Shown in pieces: positions 18,312-26,168 of a DNA stretch of 64,000 bases (its first letter is position 1; the number at the start of each line of letters is the position of its first letter). Origin of the DNA: Pseudoalteromonas sp. XMcav2-N (lineage in GTDB: Bacteria; Pseudomonadota; Gammaproteobacteria; Enterobacterales; Alteromonadaceae); NCBI RefSeq assembly GCF_024124545.1, contig NZ_JAMXSF010000001.1, positions 620,001 to 684,000 of the forward strand. Direction: 5' to 3'. The position numbers and the translations under genes are program-made. The notes under the pieces were generated by a model. It was given only the letters and a program-made list of their open reading frames with translations, was not told the origin of the DNA and made no database searches.

Positions 18312-21300
18312 GTGGCAAAGCGCATGAATAAATTTACTCCAGTGGCATCCACCATTGCATTAAGCCTTGGCCTAACCGGCTGTAGCTTATTTGACAGTGA
18401 TGATAACAAACCTATGGTCAACCCTCCTCCAGCCCCATCCGAAGTAGAAAGTACTGTTGCTGCTAAGTTTAACGTTTCAGTATCTGGTAAGGCCGTTAAG
18501 GGCACTTTGAGTGGCGCTATGGTTAGTGTGAAGACTGTAGACGCGCAAGGCAATATGGTTGACCTGGCTTATCGAACAGCTGCTGGCGAAGAGTCTGCGA
18601 CAGAAACAGCGGAAAGCGAAAGTGAAGCCAAAGCAAAAGCGGAAGCTAAATTAATCAGCGGTAACCCTGCAGAGTTGAAAACATCAGCACAAGGTTTATA
18701 TGAAATCTATGTTGATGAAGGGTTTTCGGGGCCGCTTTACATCACAGTGAAGACAACCAAAGATGGTGATGCACTCGTTAAGTGTGATGCATTTGCTGGA
18801 TGTGGTGTGGGTACTGCAGTAAAAGTAAATGATGGTTCTGTCTTTAACGACAATGGTAAGGTCGACTTTGGCGAGTGGTACAAAGACGATATCGAGTTGT
18901 CTGTTGTCAAGCTGATTTCTGCGAACACCGCAGCCAGAGCTGCATCGGCTAAAGGCAGCCCGTCGTACGCAGATGGTGACGACGGTTCTTATAAAGCGAA
19001 TTTGTCTGTATTTACGTCAACAGCAGCACGCATTTTGCTTGCCGGGGAGTCTGCAATCGACTCTGCTGCGATAGGACAAGCCAGTATTCAGGTAATTGGT
19101 CAGCTTGTGGGAGATCTTTCCTTAGTTGCAACACTGGCCAGTGACTTATCGCTGGGTGGTGTGGTTGACTTTACTGATGTTGATGGAACTGAAAAGCTTG
19201 ACGCTGGTGCGCTTGTGTTGGTGCAGGTTGCGTCTTCACTCCAATCTCTGGCTGGTAAAGAAAGCAGAACAGTTGCGGACGTATTAGCTGAGTTGTCTGG
19301 TGATGTTGAGCAAGGCAACCTGGGTAGTAGTCAGGTATTTTCTAAGCTAAAAACCGAAACACAGAAAGCAGGTAAAGTCTTAAACGCGATTGTGTCAGGT
19401 GATGATGCGGCTATCAAAGCAGCGTTAATCGAAGCGGGTGTTGATGAGGGTGATGTCGATCAGGTTGCGGCTGATGCTAAAGCAGCAAAAGATAAAGCAG
19501 TTAAAAATGGTGCCACATCAGATGATCAACTAAAAGATGATTCAGGTAAAGTGGTTGACCAACTTGACGACCTGGGTAACGGTGATACCTCGTTAGATAA
19601 TTTAAATGCTTCGCTGCTGGCAAGTATTGAGGCCAGTAAGCAAACGCTGACAGGCAGTGATGCTCAGCTGGATGAATTTGCTGCATCATTGACTGCTGTT
19701 AAAGCCTTGGCAGCCGATGCTGAAACCAAAGAAAAAGCCATCGCTTATGGTAGTGCTGCAGTCGTCCTGGACACGCAATTTACGGCTGCGACTTCAACAG
19801 ATGCAGAGGGCGACAATCTCGGTAAGTTGCTGGTTCGTGAACTCTCTGGGGCTGAGCAACTGGTTTCTGCTTCTTCAGGGTTGGTGACTTTGGATGCTAA
19901 GTATCAACCAACACTGACACAAGCAGGTGAGTTGTTAACCCAGGTCACTGCGTTAGTTGCCCAAAAAGACCAGCTAGGTGGCCAAATTTCTGCTGAGCTG
20001 GAAGCTGCCAATGCGAAGATAGCGGAGTTTGGTGCCACGCTTGATGTTGCTAAACAAGCGTCGGATGAGAGCCTGCTGGTTGCGAAGGAAAGTAAAGAAG
20101 TAGCAATTGCTAAGAAAGGCGAAATGGAAGTCCAATTCCAGGCAGCGATGACTGCTGTAGCTGCAATTACAGATCAAGCCTCTGCCGAAGCTGCGTTGAG
20201 TGAATTAGTAAAAGCTCAAACTAGCCTGCAAGACGTTATTGCTGCATACCAGGCATTAGAGACCGCTGCAAAAGCCTCATTGGAGCTCGCTAACACATAT
20301 AAAACTCTTGCCCAAAACCAAAATGCCTCAACTGATGCTGCTGATCTCGCTATCAATGAGTCGAATGAGTTGATTGATGAAGCGGTGCTTGAGATTTCTG
20401 GACTCCAAGGAAACACAGCGCAACAAATTGAAGATTACAGAATGACGGCGCTGGCCATGCAGGGCACGGACAAAATGGTTACGCTCAGTTTCGTAACTAA
20501 AGAAGGCGCTGATGCTACATTTAATGCGGGCGAAATTATCTATGATGTAGTGAAAGATATCTGGGATTCGGGATTAGACTCGGGCGACCATAGTGGTACA
20601 GCTCCTAACTTCCCTGATTGGAAGTACAGCTATAACACAAACACTTATGCTCTGAGTCTGGAAAATACTAAAGGTGATGAGAAGATTGCTGCTAACGGTC
20701 AGGTTAACTCTGGTGCACAGAGTAAGATTATCTTTACCTGGTCTGGTTACATGATGGCGGACTCTGGTCAAAAGGTTGAGATTAAGTCCCCTGATTTGGC
20801 TGAGTGTGAGCGTTGGGCTATTGATGCCATCGAAATGCCAAATGCATCTTGTTCAGTACTTTATGTTGATGGCAGTATCCAGAATGTAGAAGATGCACGA
20901 GACTTTGATATTTCACGTGGTAAGACGTTCAACTTGATTGAGTTTGTGGATGGCCAATATGGATTCAACGGATACTTCCATTCTGAGTTGACTGCCGTTG
21001 ACCAGCAAGGTAACCCTTCTCCATTGTTTGTTGACGATTCAACTGAGTTGGCTTCAATTGTGCTCAAAGGTGACAGCGAAGGTACAGAGTTTACCGCGCG
21101 CTTTGATATTCGCAATGAAGATAACAACGACGACCTAGGCATGGCTGAAGTGTCGATTGATAACTTTAACGGCTATGTATTTAAAGTTGGTCTAATCGAT
21201 CAAGATGGTCCGCTACTCGGAAGTGTATCATTACTTAATGATATCGCTCAGTCAGTTGAGGTAGGCAGTGTTGAGGAAATTACAAACGGTTTCCGTGTTG

Positions 21301-21365
21301 ATTACTTTACTGGCCTGTCAATCGAGTATACGGATATTGACTTTATCGGTCAGTCTAGCAACTAA
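18312..21365 (+). CDS. Large surface-type lipoprotein with helical middle region, unknown function
   Basis: A 1017-residue protein starting at GTG (18312), 7 bases after GGAG. The signal peptide ends in lipobox LTGC (Cys24). A linker rich in Asp and Pro is followed by a beta-rich domain (about 50-190) with a C-x4-GCG motif (C158, C164) and a calcium-loop-like FNDNGKVDFGE. A long Ala/Lys/Glu/Asp-rich region (about 330-720) looks helical and coiled-coil prone, with many short AA-K/E repeats. The C-terminal about 290 residues are beta-rich with one Cys pair (CERWAIDAIEMPNASC). The N-terminal motif recurs in the second lipoprotein at 22533. I know no named family; an extracellular adhesive or structural role is a guess. 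Confidence 0.75.
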   Translation: MAKRMNKFTPVASTIALSLGLTGCSLFDSDDNKPMVNPPPAPSEVESTVAAKFNVSVSGKAVKGTLSGAMVSVKTVDAQGNMVDLAYRTAAGEESATETAESESEAKAKAEAKLISGNPAELKTSAQGLYEIYVDEGFSGPLYITVKTTKDGDALVKCDAFAGCGVGTAVKVNDGSVFNDNGKVDFGEWYKDDIELSVVKLISANTAARAASAKGSPSYADGDDGSYKANLSVFTSTAARILLAGESAIDSAAIGQASIQVIGQLVGDLSLVATLASDLSLGGVVDFTDVDGTEKLDAGALVLVQVASSLQSLAGKESRTVADVLAELSGDVEQGNLGSSQVFSKLKTETQKAGKVLNAIVSGDDAAIKAALIEAGVDEGDVDQVAADAKAAKDKAVKNGATSDDQLKDDSGKVVDQLDDLGNGDTSLDNLNASLLASIEASKQTLTGSDAQLDEFAASLTAVKALAADAETKEKAIAYGSAAVVLDTQFTAATSTDAEGDNLGKLLVRELSGAEQLVSASSGLVTLDAKYQPTLTQAGELLTQVTALVAQKDQLGGQISAELEAANAKIAEFGATLDVAKQASDESLLVAKESKEVAIAKKGEMEVQFQAAMTAVAAITDQASAEAALSELVKAQTSLQDVIAAYQALETAAKASLELANTYKTLAQNQNASTDAADLAINESNELIDEAVLEISGLQGNTAQQIEDYRMTALAMQGTDKMVTLSFVTKEGADATFNAGEIIYDVVKDIWDSGLDSGDHSGTAPNFPDWKYSYNTNTYALSLENTKGDEKIAANGQVNSGAQSKIIFTWSGYMMADSGQKVEIKSPDLAECERWAIDAIEMPNASCSVLYVDGSIQNVEDARDFDISRGKTFNLIEFVDGQYGFNGYFHSELTAVDQQGNPSPLFVDDSTELASIVLKGDSEGTEFTARFDIRNEDNNDDLGMAEVSIDNFNGYVFKVGLIDQDGPLLGSVSLLNDIAQSVEVGSVEEITNGFRVDYFTGLSIEYTDIDFIGQSSN

Positions 21366-21380
21366 TGTAAGCCAATTTAA

Positions 21381-21412
21381 AAAGGGGAAAGGGTGACCTT
21401 TCCCCTTTTTTT
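21381..21412 (+). terminator. Strong intra-cluster terminator between the lipoprotein and barrel genes
   Basis: A perfect 12-bp stem (AAAGGGGAAAGG/CCTTTCCCCTTT), loop GTGA, then seven T. It lies 15 bases past the first lipoprotein stop and 13 bases before the barrel ATG, so most transcripts should stop here and only read-through, or a second promoter, would express the next two genes. Confidence 0.92.
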
Positions 21413-21425
21413 AGAAGTTAAGTTT

Positions 21426-22520
21426 ATGACATTAAAAAAAATTACACCTCTACTTTCTCTGTGCTGTATGCCTTTGTCTCAGGTGGCATTTTCAGCATCT
21501 AACGACATACAGTTAATTCATCAGTTTCACAGTGAGATATACACTGAAGCACAACCCGTTAAGGCGTTTATTGACGATTTTGACAAGCCTCTGACTGAAG
21601 GTGACAGCGCCTTTACTTACAATGTGTTTGAGTTGGGTATGAAATACAAGGGCATAGGTATTGGGGCCCAGAGCCGCTTTGATTACCTGCTTGCTTTTGA
21701 CCCGGATACAGCACGTTATACGCATACCGAGAAAAATGACTTACCATTCGAAAAACGTAATTACCGTTATTATTTATGGGGTCGTCAGGCCACGACGAAT
21801 GGTATTTTCCTGTCATATGATCTTGAGTTACTCGATAAAAAACTGGTAGTCACGCCCAAATTTACTTACTTCAAAAGTACCCACTTTCAGGATGCCCGCG
21901 TAGATGGCACCATTTTCGGGGACGAGATAGAAGGAAAACTTGAAGCTGAATACTATTTCTCCAAAGATATCCTGTTTAAATCTTTTACACCCACTGAAAA
22001 TCCACGAGGGGATGGCTATAGCCTAGATCTGGAAGTCGATTGGCAGATTACCGATGATTTGCGAGTGTGGGCAGCAGGAAAAGATCTGGTGTATGAAACA
22101 AAGTACACTGGTGCCGGGTTTGTGAACGGATTTACGACTGACATTCCGTTTACTGAGAGAGATGATGGGATCGATACTACGCCGTCGGTGAGGCTGCGTA
22201 CCTCTGCGTATGATCAGGAAATAGAGTACACCTTCGAACGTGATGCTAGATACTACGTTGGAGCCGACTACCGAATTAACGATAATTTTTCAACTGAAGT
22301 GAAAGCACGTAAGTTCATTGACGATACTTTCTTTCAGGCGAACTTGACGTATCACTTTGCTGACAATTGGGCGTTATTCGGTGGCTATGAAACACATAGC
22401 GACGCATTTGAGTTGGGAATAAAAACCCAGCATGCTGGCTTATCAGTCAAAATGGACAATCTTAATGTCGATGACGCACATTATGTTAATTTAAACTGGT
22501 TTATTAACCTGGATTTTTAG
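21426..22520 (+). CDS. Putative outer-membrane beta-barrel protein
   Basis: A 364-residue protein with a Sec signal peptide (MTLKKITPLLSLCCMPLSQVAFSA). The mature sequence shows alternating polar/apolar strands and many aromatic residues (YRYYLWGR, YYVGADYRI, WALFGGYET), and ends NLNWFINLDF. A terminal Phe after an amphipathic strand is the recognition signal for the BAM machinery. Strand counting by eye suggests 14-16 strands. The frame is open back to a GTG at 21393, but that lies inside the terminator hairpin, so ATG 21426 is chosen. The next lipoprotein gene starts 12 bases after its stop, so these two are co-expressed. Substrate or partner unknown. Confidence 0.75.
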   Translation: MTLKKITPLLSLCCMPLSQVAFSASNDIQLIHQFHSEIYTEAQPVKAFIDDFDKPLTEGDSAFTYNVFELGMKYKGIGIGAQSRFDYLLAFDPDTARYTHTEKNDLPFEKRNYRYYLWGRQATTNGIFLSYDLELLDKKLVVTPKFTYFKSTHFQDARVDGTIFGDEIEGKLEAEYYFSKDILFKSFTPTENPRGDGYSLDLEVDWQITDDLRVWAAGKDLVYETKYTGAGFVNGFTTDIPFTERDDGIDTTPSVRLRTSAYDQEIEYTFERDARYYVGADYRINDNFSTEVKARKFIDDTFFQANLTYHFADNWALFGGYETHSDAFELGIKTQHAGLSVKMDNLNVDDAHYVNLNWFINLDF

Positions 22521-22532
22521 GGAGGTAACAAA

Positions 22533-24443
22533 ATGCGACGAATTAATAGGCTCTTACCTTTCCTTCTGGCAGGTACCTTGGCTGCGTGTGGTGGGAGTAG
22601 TGACCCAGCTCCGACAGTAGACACAGCTCTGCCCAACTTAGGACATGATGCCTCTGAGGCATTATCAGCAGCCGTGACATTTTATGTCCCTCAGTATGGT
22701 GATACATCCGGTACTTTAGTTGTGACCAAAGTGAGTTCTAATGAAAAGCAGGAACTTGCCACCGATGACTTAAATACTCTGGCAGTTAATCTGCAGGCTG
22801 GGGCTGTATATCAATTTGAGTTTAACCCCAGTACTGAAAATGTTCAGTGCCCGAGAGTGCAAGGATGCGGACGAGCTTTGCTTAATGATCCAAATGATCT
22901 TAATGGCAACGATGAGATTGACTATAAGGAGCCTGTAACTGCATCCGTACAATATAAGTTGACTGCAAAGCCAGTGGCGGGACAGAATCAGTTGTTTTTT
23001 TCTTCATATGCCACATTATTAAGCGATGCTAAGCTAGACAGTACGGTGTTGTCTTTGACAAATACGCCTATCTATCATCTAAGCCATAGCAGTATTAATC
23101 ACTCCCTGCGTGCTGAATACGCGGCAAAAGGGTTTACCTACTCAGATATTATGAGGCAGTTGAACCTGGAGGGCAGTGACTCAGATGTTATTAGTCCGTT
23201 AGCAGATGCTTTTGATGCTGCCTATACAAATGCTGATTATAGTGCATGGCAAAGCTATATTAATCTGGTCAATCAGTACTTCATTGAGACACTGCTTGAC
23301 GAGAAAGAAAGCGTACTGTTTGCCAGCGTTGTCGATCAGCTACTGCTGAGTGCCAACGAAGCTATGCAGCTACAAGACTTGAGCGCGCTTCAAGACTCTG
23401 CCACGGTTTACAATAATGACTTACTGGATCATTTCCGCGACTCACTGGGTGTCATTCGCCTTCAGGAAGAAAAATACAGTGAAGAGCTCAACACACAGTT
23501 GCAAGACATTGAAACCTTAGTCGCAGATGACGTTGCCAAAGAGTCGTTTCTTGTATTGGCTGAAGCGGTTTATGAGGTTGTAAGTGCAGTCTCGCCGGCG
23601 AAAAATTCAGCACCTGGTACATACCAAACAGGTGAATTGGATATTGTTTATGCCACCGATCCATCCTTTAACTGGCGCGTTACCGGCATGAGCAAGGGCT
23701 TTGAGGTCAATATGGATGTGACTATGCCTGAATGGCGTAAGAGCGCGATACTGGGAGACCGTATTGCCGGGGAAGGTGTGATTACAGTTCGTAAAGGTGG
23801 TGTATCATTGCAGGCTGATCTGGATGATATCTACTTACTTTTCGACGGTGCTTTGGAAGCAGACAGTTTTGAAACTGCCACCGGTATATCTCGCTTTGGG
23901 GGGACTATTACACTGCAAACTGACCAATCCAAAACCGCAGGGTATTTGAGAATGCGATTGAATCGAGTGAAGTCTCCGCTGGACACCGTTGAAAGCGTGA
24001 TCCCGAATTTACGTCTGCGAGGTCAGTTTGAAACGGTAAATCAGGTTACCCCGGTAACATTCTATGCAGCCGAAAGAACGCCATTTGTATACGATACGAC
24101 GTTAGATATGTCTTTTGGTGTACATGCCGATTTTGACCTTAAAGGCGCGCCTGACTTTCAGTTGCAGTTAGCTGCTGAGCAGGGGGATTTTTCCAATTTG
24201 AATTCAGCTGAGCTTGGCTACTTGCTTGGCGGTCGTGTCATACAACTGGAGGTACGTCGCTCCGGTGAAAATAATAACATTGTTGCTAAAGGTAAAGACG
24301 GCTACTGGCTAGATGTAAAACAGAAAGGACGGAATTTCACAGGGGGTTACTATTACGGGGATAAACTCATAGGGGATGTGAAAACCGTGCGTGGCATACC
24401 TGGTGTGTTATTTCCTGATGGTAGTTTTGAATCGCTGTTCTGA
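22533..24443 (+). CDS. Second lipoprotein of the cassette, related to the first; unknown function
   Basis: A 636-residue protein with signal peptide and lipobox LAAC (Cys19) followed by GGSSDP. Its N-terminal domain carries C106-x4-GCG and LNGNDEIDYKE, the same layout as C158-x4-GCG and FNDNGKVDFGE in the larger lipoprotein, so the two appear to be distant paralogues; it lacks the long Ala-rich helical region. The middle (about 200-350) looks helical, and the last about 270 residues look beta-rich. GGGAGGT precedes the ATG. It ends at a clear terminator. No function is recognised; the barrel next door suggests a joint outer-membrane complex. Confidence 0.75.
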   Translation: MRRINRLLPFLLAGTLAACGGSSDPAPTVDTALPNLGHDASEALSAAVTFYVPQYGDTSGTLVVTKVSSNEKQELATDDLNTLAVNLQAGAVYQFEFNPSTENVQCPRVQGCGRALLNDPNDLNGNDEIDYKEPVTASVQYKLTAKPVAGQNQLFFSSYATLLSDAKLDSTVLSLTNTPIYHLSHSSINHSLRAEYAAKGFTYSDIMRQLNLEGSDSDVISPLADAFDAAYTNADYSAWQSYINLVNQYFIETLLDEKESVLFASVVDQLLLSANEAMQLQDLSALQDSATVYNNDLLDHFRDSLGVIRLQEEKYSEELNTQLQDIETLVADDVAKESFLVLAEAVYEVVSAVSPAKNSAPGTYQTGELDIVYATDPSFNWRVTGMSKGFEVNMDVTMPEWRKSAILGDRIAGEGVITVRKGGVSLQADLDDIYLLFDGALEADSFETATGISRFGGTITLQTDQSKTAGYLRMRLNRVKSPLDTVESVIPNLRLRGQFETVNQVTPVTFYAAERTPFVYDTTLDMSFGVHADFDLKGAPDFQLQLAAEQGDFSNLNSAELGYLLGGRVIQLEVRRSGENNNIVAKGKDGYWLDVKQKGRNFTGGYYYGDKLIGDVKTVRGIPGVLFPDGSFESLF

Positions 24444-24476
24444 GCAGGACTTTATTTGCTAGAATAACCGAAATCT

Positions 24477-24497
24477 AAAGGGCCTCATGGCCCTTTT
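24477..24497 (+). terminator. Terminator after the lipoprotein/barrel cassette
   Basis: AAAGGGCC and GGCCCTTT form an 8-bp stem with loop TCAT, followed by TTGTTGTTTTT, about 33 bases past the stop at 24443. Confidence 0.85.
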
Positions 24498-24578
24498 GTT
24501 GTTTTTATCAAGTTGTCATTACGTCTACTATGGCCTCACCAGACAAATTGGTATGAATTGGTTTTTCAGAGGTAAAAT

Positions 24579-25055
24579 GTGAATAAAAATCATGTGATTG
24601 AGCACTTGAAGTTCGCTCTGGAGTGCAAGCTGCAAGAAGCACAACAGGCCGCAGACAGCGCAAGAGCGGATGCGATTCATGAACAAAGCGCGGCGGAAAC
24701 TCAGTATGATTCACTCAGTATTGAGTCTGGTTACCTGGCGGAGGGTCAGAGCGAGAGGGTTGATCAGGCACATCAGGCGATTCATGCGTTTGCGAGTACC
24801 TATACATTAAGTACGCCATCAGCTATCCAGATTGGCGCTTTGGTTGAACTGACGGATGAACAGGATGAGCATCACTGGTTCTATATTGGTCCCTGTGAGG
24901 GCGGATTAAAGCTGACACTGGGCGCAACTCAGGTGAGGGTGATAACATTGGCGTCCCCGATCGGGCGGGCACTTCAAGGGCGTACCGCTGGAGAGGAAAT
25001 AGAGTTTCATTTTAACGGCACGACACAGTGGCTGGAAGTAGCCAGCCTTTCATGA
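24579..25055 (+). CDS. GreA/GreB-family transcription elongation factor-like protein
   Basis: A 158-residue protein, the length of GreA. The first about 70 residues look like the Gre antiparallel coiled coil (acidic tip candidates D31 and E35, then IESGYLAEGQSERVDQA, similar to the GreA return helix). The C-terminal half ends with the GreA/GreB domain signature VITLASPIGRALQGRTAGEEIEF. Gre factors enter the RNA polymerase secondary channel and stimulate transcript cleavage; whether this divergent member cleaves is unknown. The start is GTG at 24579 after CAGAGG. Its stop abuts that of the convergent regulator with no gap. Confidence 0.75.
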   Translation: MNKNHVIEHLKFALECKLQEAQQAADSARADAIHEQSAAETQYDSLSIESGYLAEGQSERVDQAHQAIHAFASTYTLSTPSAIQIGALVELTDEQDEHHWFYIGPCEGGLKLTLGATQVRVITLASPIGRALQGRTAGEEIEFHFNGTTQWLEVASLS

Positions 25056-26051
25056 TTAGGAAAACAGTTTTTTCCTGACTACCTGACGGTATTGACTGGG
25101 TGTTTGATTCATAGTGCTTTTAAATACCCTTGTAAGTTGCCCCTGAGAACTAAAGCCACACGCCAGGGCAATTTCCTGAATGCTCAAGTTCGTCGAGGCC
25201 AACAGTTCAGTCACTTGCCGGACCCGCACTGTTTGTAAGTAATTGGCAGCAGTCTGGCCTGTTGCCGCTTTAAAACGGCGATTAAAAGTTCGGTAACTCA
25301 TACCAAACTGAGTGGCAATATCTGGAAATGTAATTTCATCGGCACAATTGTTACGTAACCAAAACTGGATGGACGCAATTTGCTCGTCACTGTGTCTGTC
25401 TACTGCGCCTTCCAGATATCTTTGTTCTTCATATGGCTTACGTACTTCATGGGAAAAATTTTGTTGCACATGGTGCGCTGCCTCGCGACCATAGAATTGA
25501 CCAATAAGATGAACGACCACATCTGCCAATGCATTCAAACTGGCTACTGTATACAAGCGTTCTGACTGAGTAATAAAGTAGTCTGGTCGTAAAGCAACGA
25601 GCGGGTAACTGCGTTTAAACTGGTCTGCATAATGCCAGTGAGTTGTGGCTGAGTGACCATCCAGGATCCCGGACTCTGCAAGGAAACATACCCCGGTACC
25701 GACACCAATGAGCGTTGCACCTGCACGCCATGCCTGAGCCACATTTGAGATCAAGGACTCATTTTTTCGCAGCACGGGGCGGGGGTTACGCCAGATACTG
25801 GGAATAATAGTATAGTCAAATTCACTGAGTGCGGCGTAACTGGTGTGTGCTGAAAATGGGATGCCCATGGATGAGTTAACCGAGTCTCCGGTTTCACTCA
25901 GCCAGGCGAGCTCAAGAGGAATAAATTCATCACCGAGATAGCGCCTGGCAAATGCTTCTCCGGCGCGGAGCATTTCAACTGGTAGCGTCACACTGGTGAT
26001 AAGCATTTGCTCGTAAATTGTGAAGGCAATGCGGTGGCTGCGGAGTTTCAT
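25056..26051 (-). CDS. GlxA-type transcriptional regulator (DJ-1/PfpI-like domain plus AraC helix-turn-helix)
   Basis: A 331-residue regulator. The N-terminal about 190 residues form a DJ-1/PfpI-like amidotransferase-fold domain: GVGTGVCFLAESGILDG occupies the nucleophile-elbow position with a Cys, and ATTHWHYADQF follows as in GlxA proteins. The C-terminal about 100 residues are an AraC DNA-binding domain (FGMSYRTFNRRFKAATGQTAANYLQ and IALACGFSSQGQLTRVFK). The inducer is unknown. It is transcribed divergently from fabY with 117 bases between, making fabY a natural target; that is inference from position. Confidence 0.88.
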   Translation of the reverse strand: MKLRSHRIAFTIYEQMLITSVTLPVEMLRAGEAFARRYLGDEFIPLELAWLSETGDSVNSSMGIPFSAHTSYAALSEFDYTIIPSIWRNPRPVLRKNESLISNVAQAWRAGATLIGVGTGVCFLAESGILDGHSATTHWHYADQFKRSYPLVALRPDYFITQSERLYTVASLNALADVVVHLIGQFYGREAAHHVQQNFSHEVRKPYEEQRYLEGAVDRHSDEQIASIQFWLRNNCADEITFPDIATQFGMSYRTFNRRFKAATGQTAANYLQTVRVRQVTELLASTNLSIQEIALACGFSSQGQLTRVFKSTMNQTPSQYRQVVRKKLFS

Positions 26052-26168
26052 CTCATCCGACCTCTATTTTGTGGCGCAATATGCATGTTATGTGGCGAAA
26101 AATGTAAAGTAACATATTTTCCTTCGTTCTAAAATCGGATTATTAGTTTTAGTAGATAAGAGATTGAT

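Noticed and set aside
21393..21425. In-frame GTG extension of the beta-barrel gene
   Set aside because: The codons lie inside a strong terminator hairpin, and the ATG at 21426 directly begins a good signal peptide.
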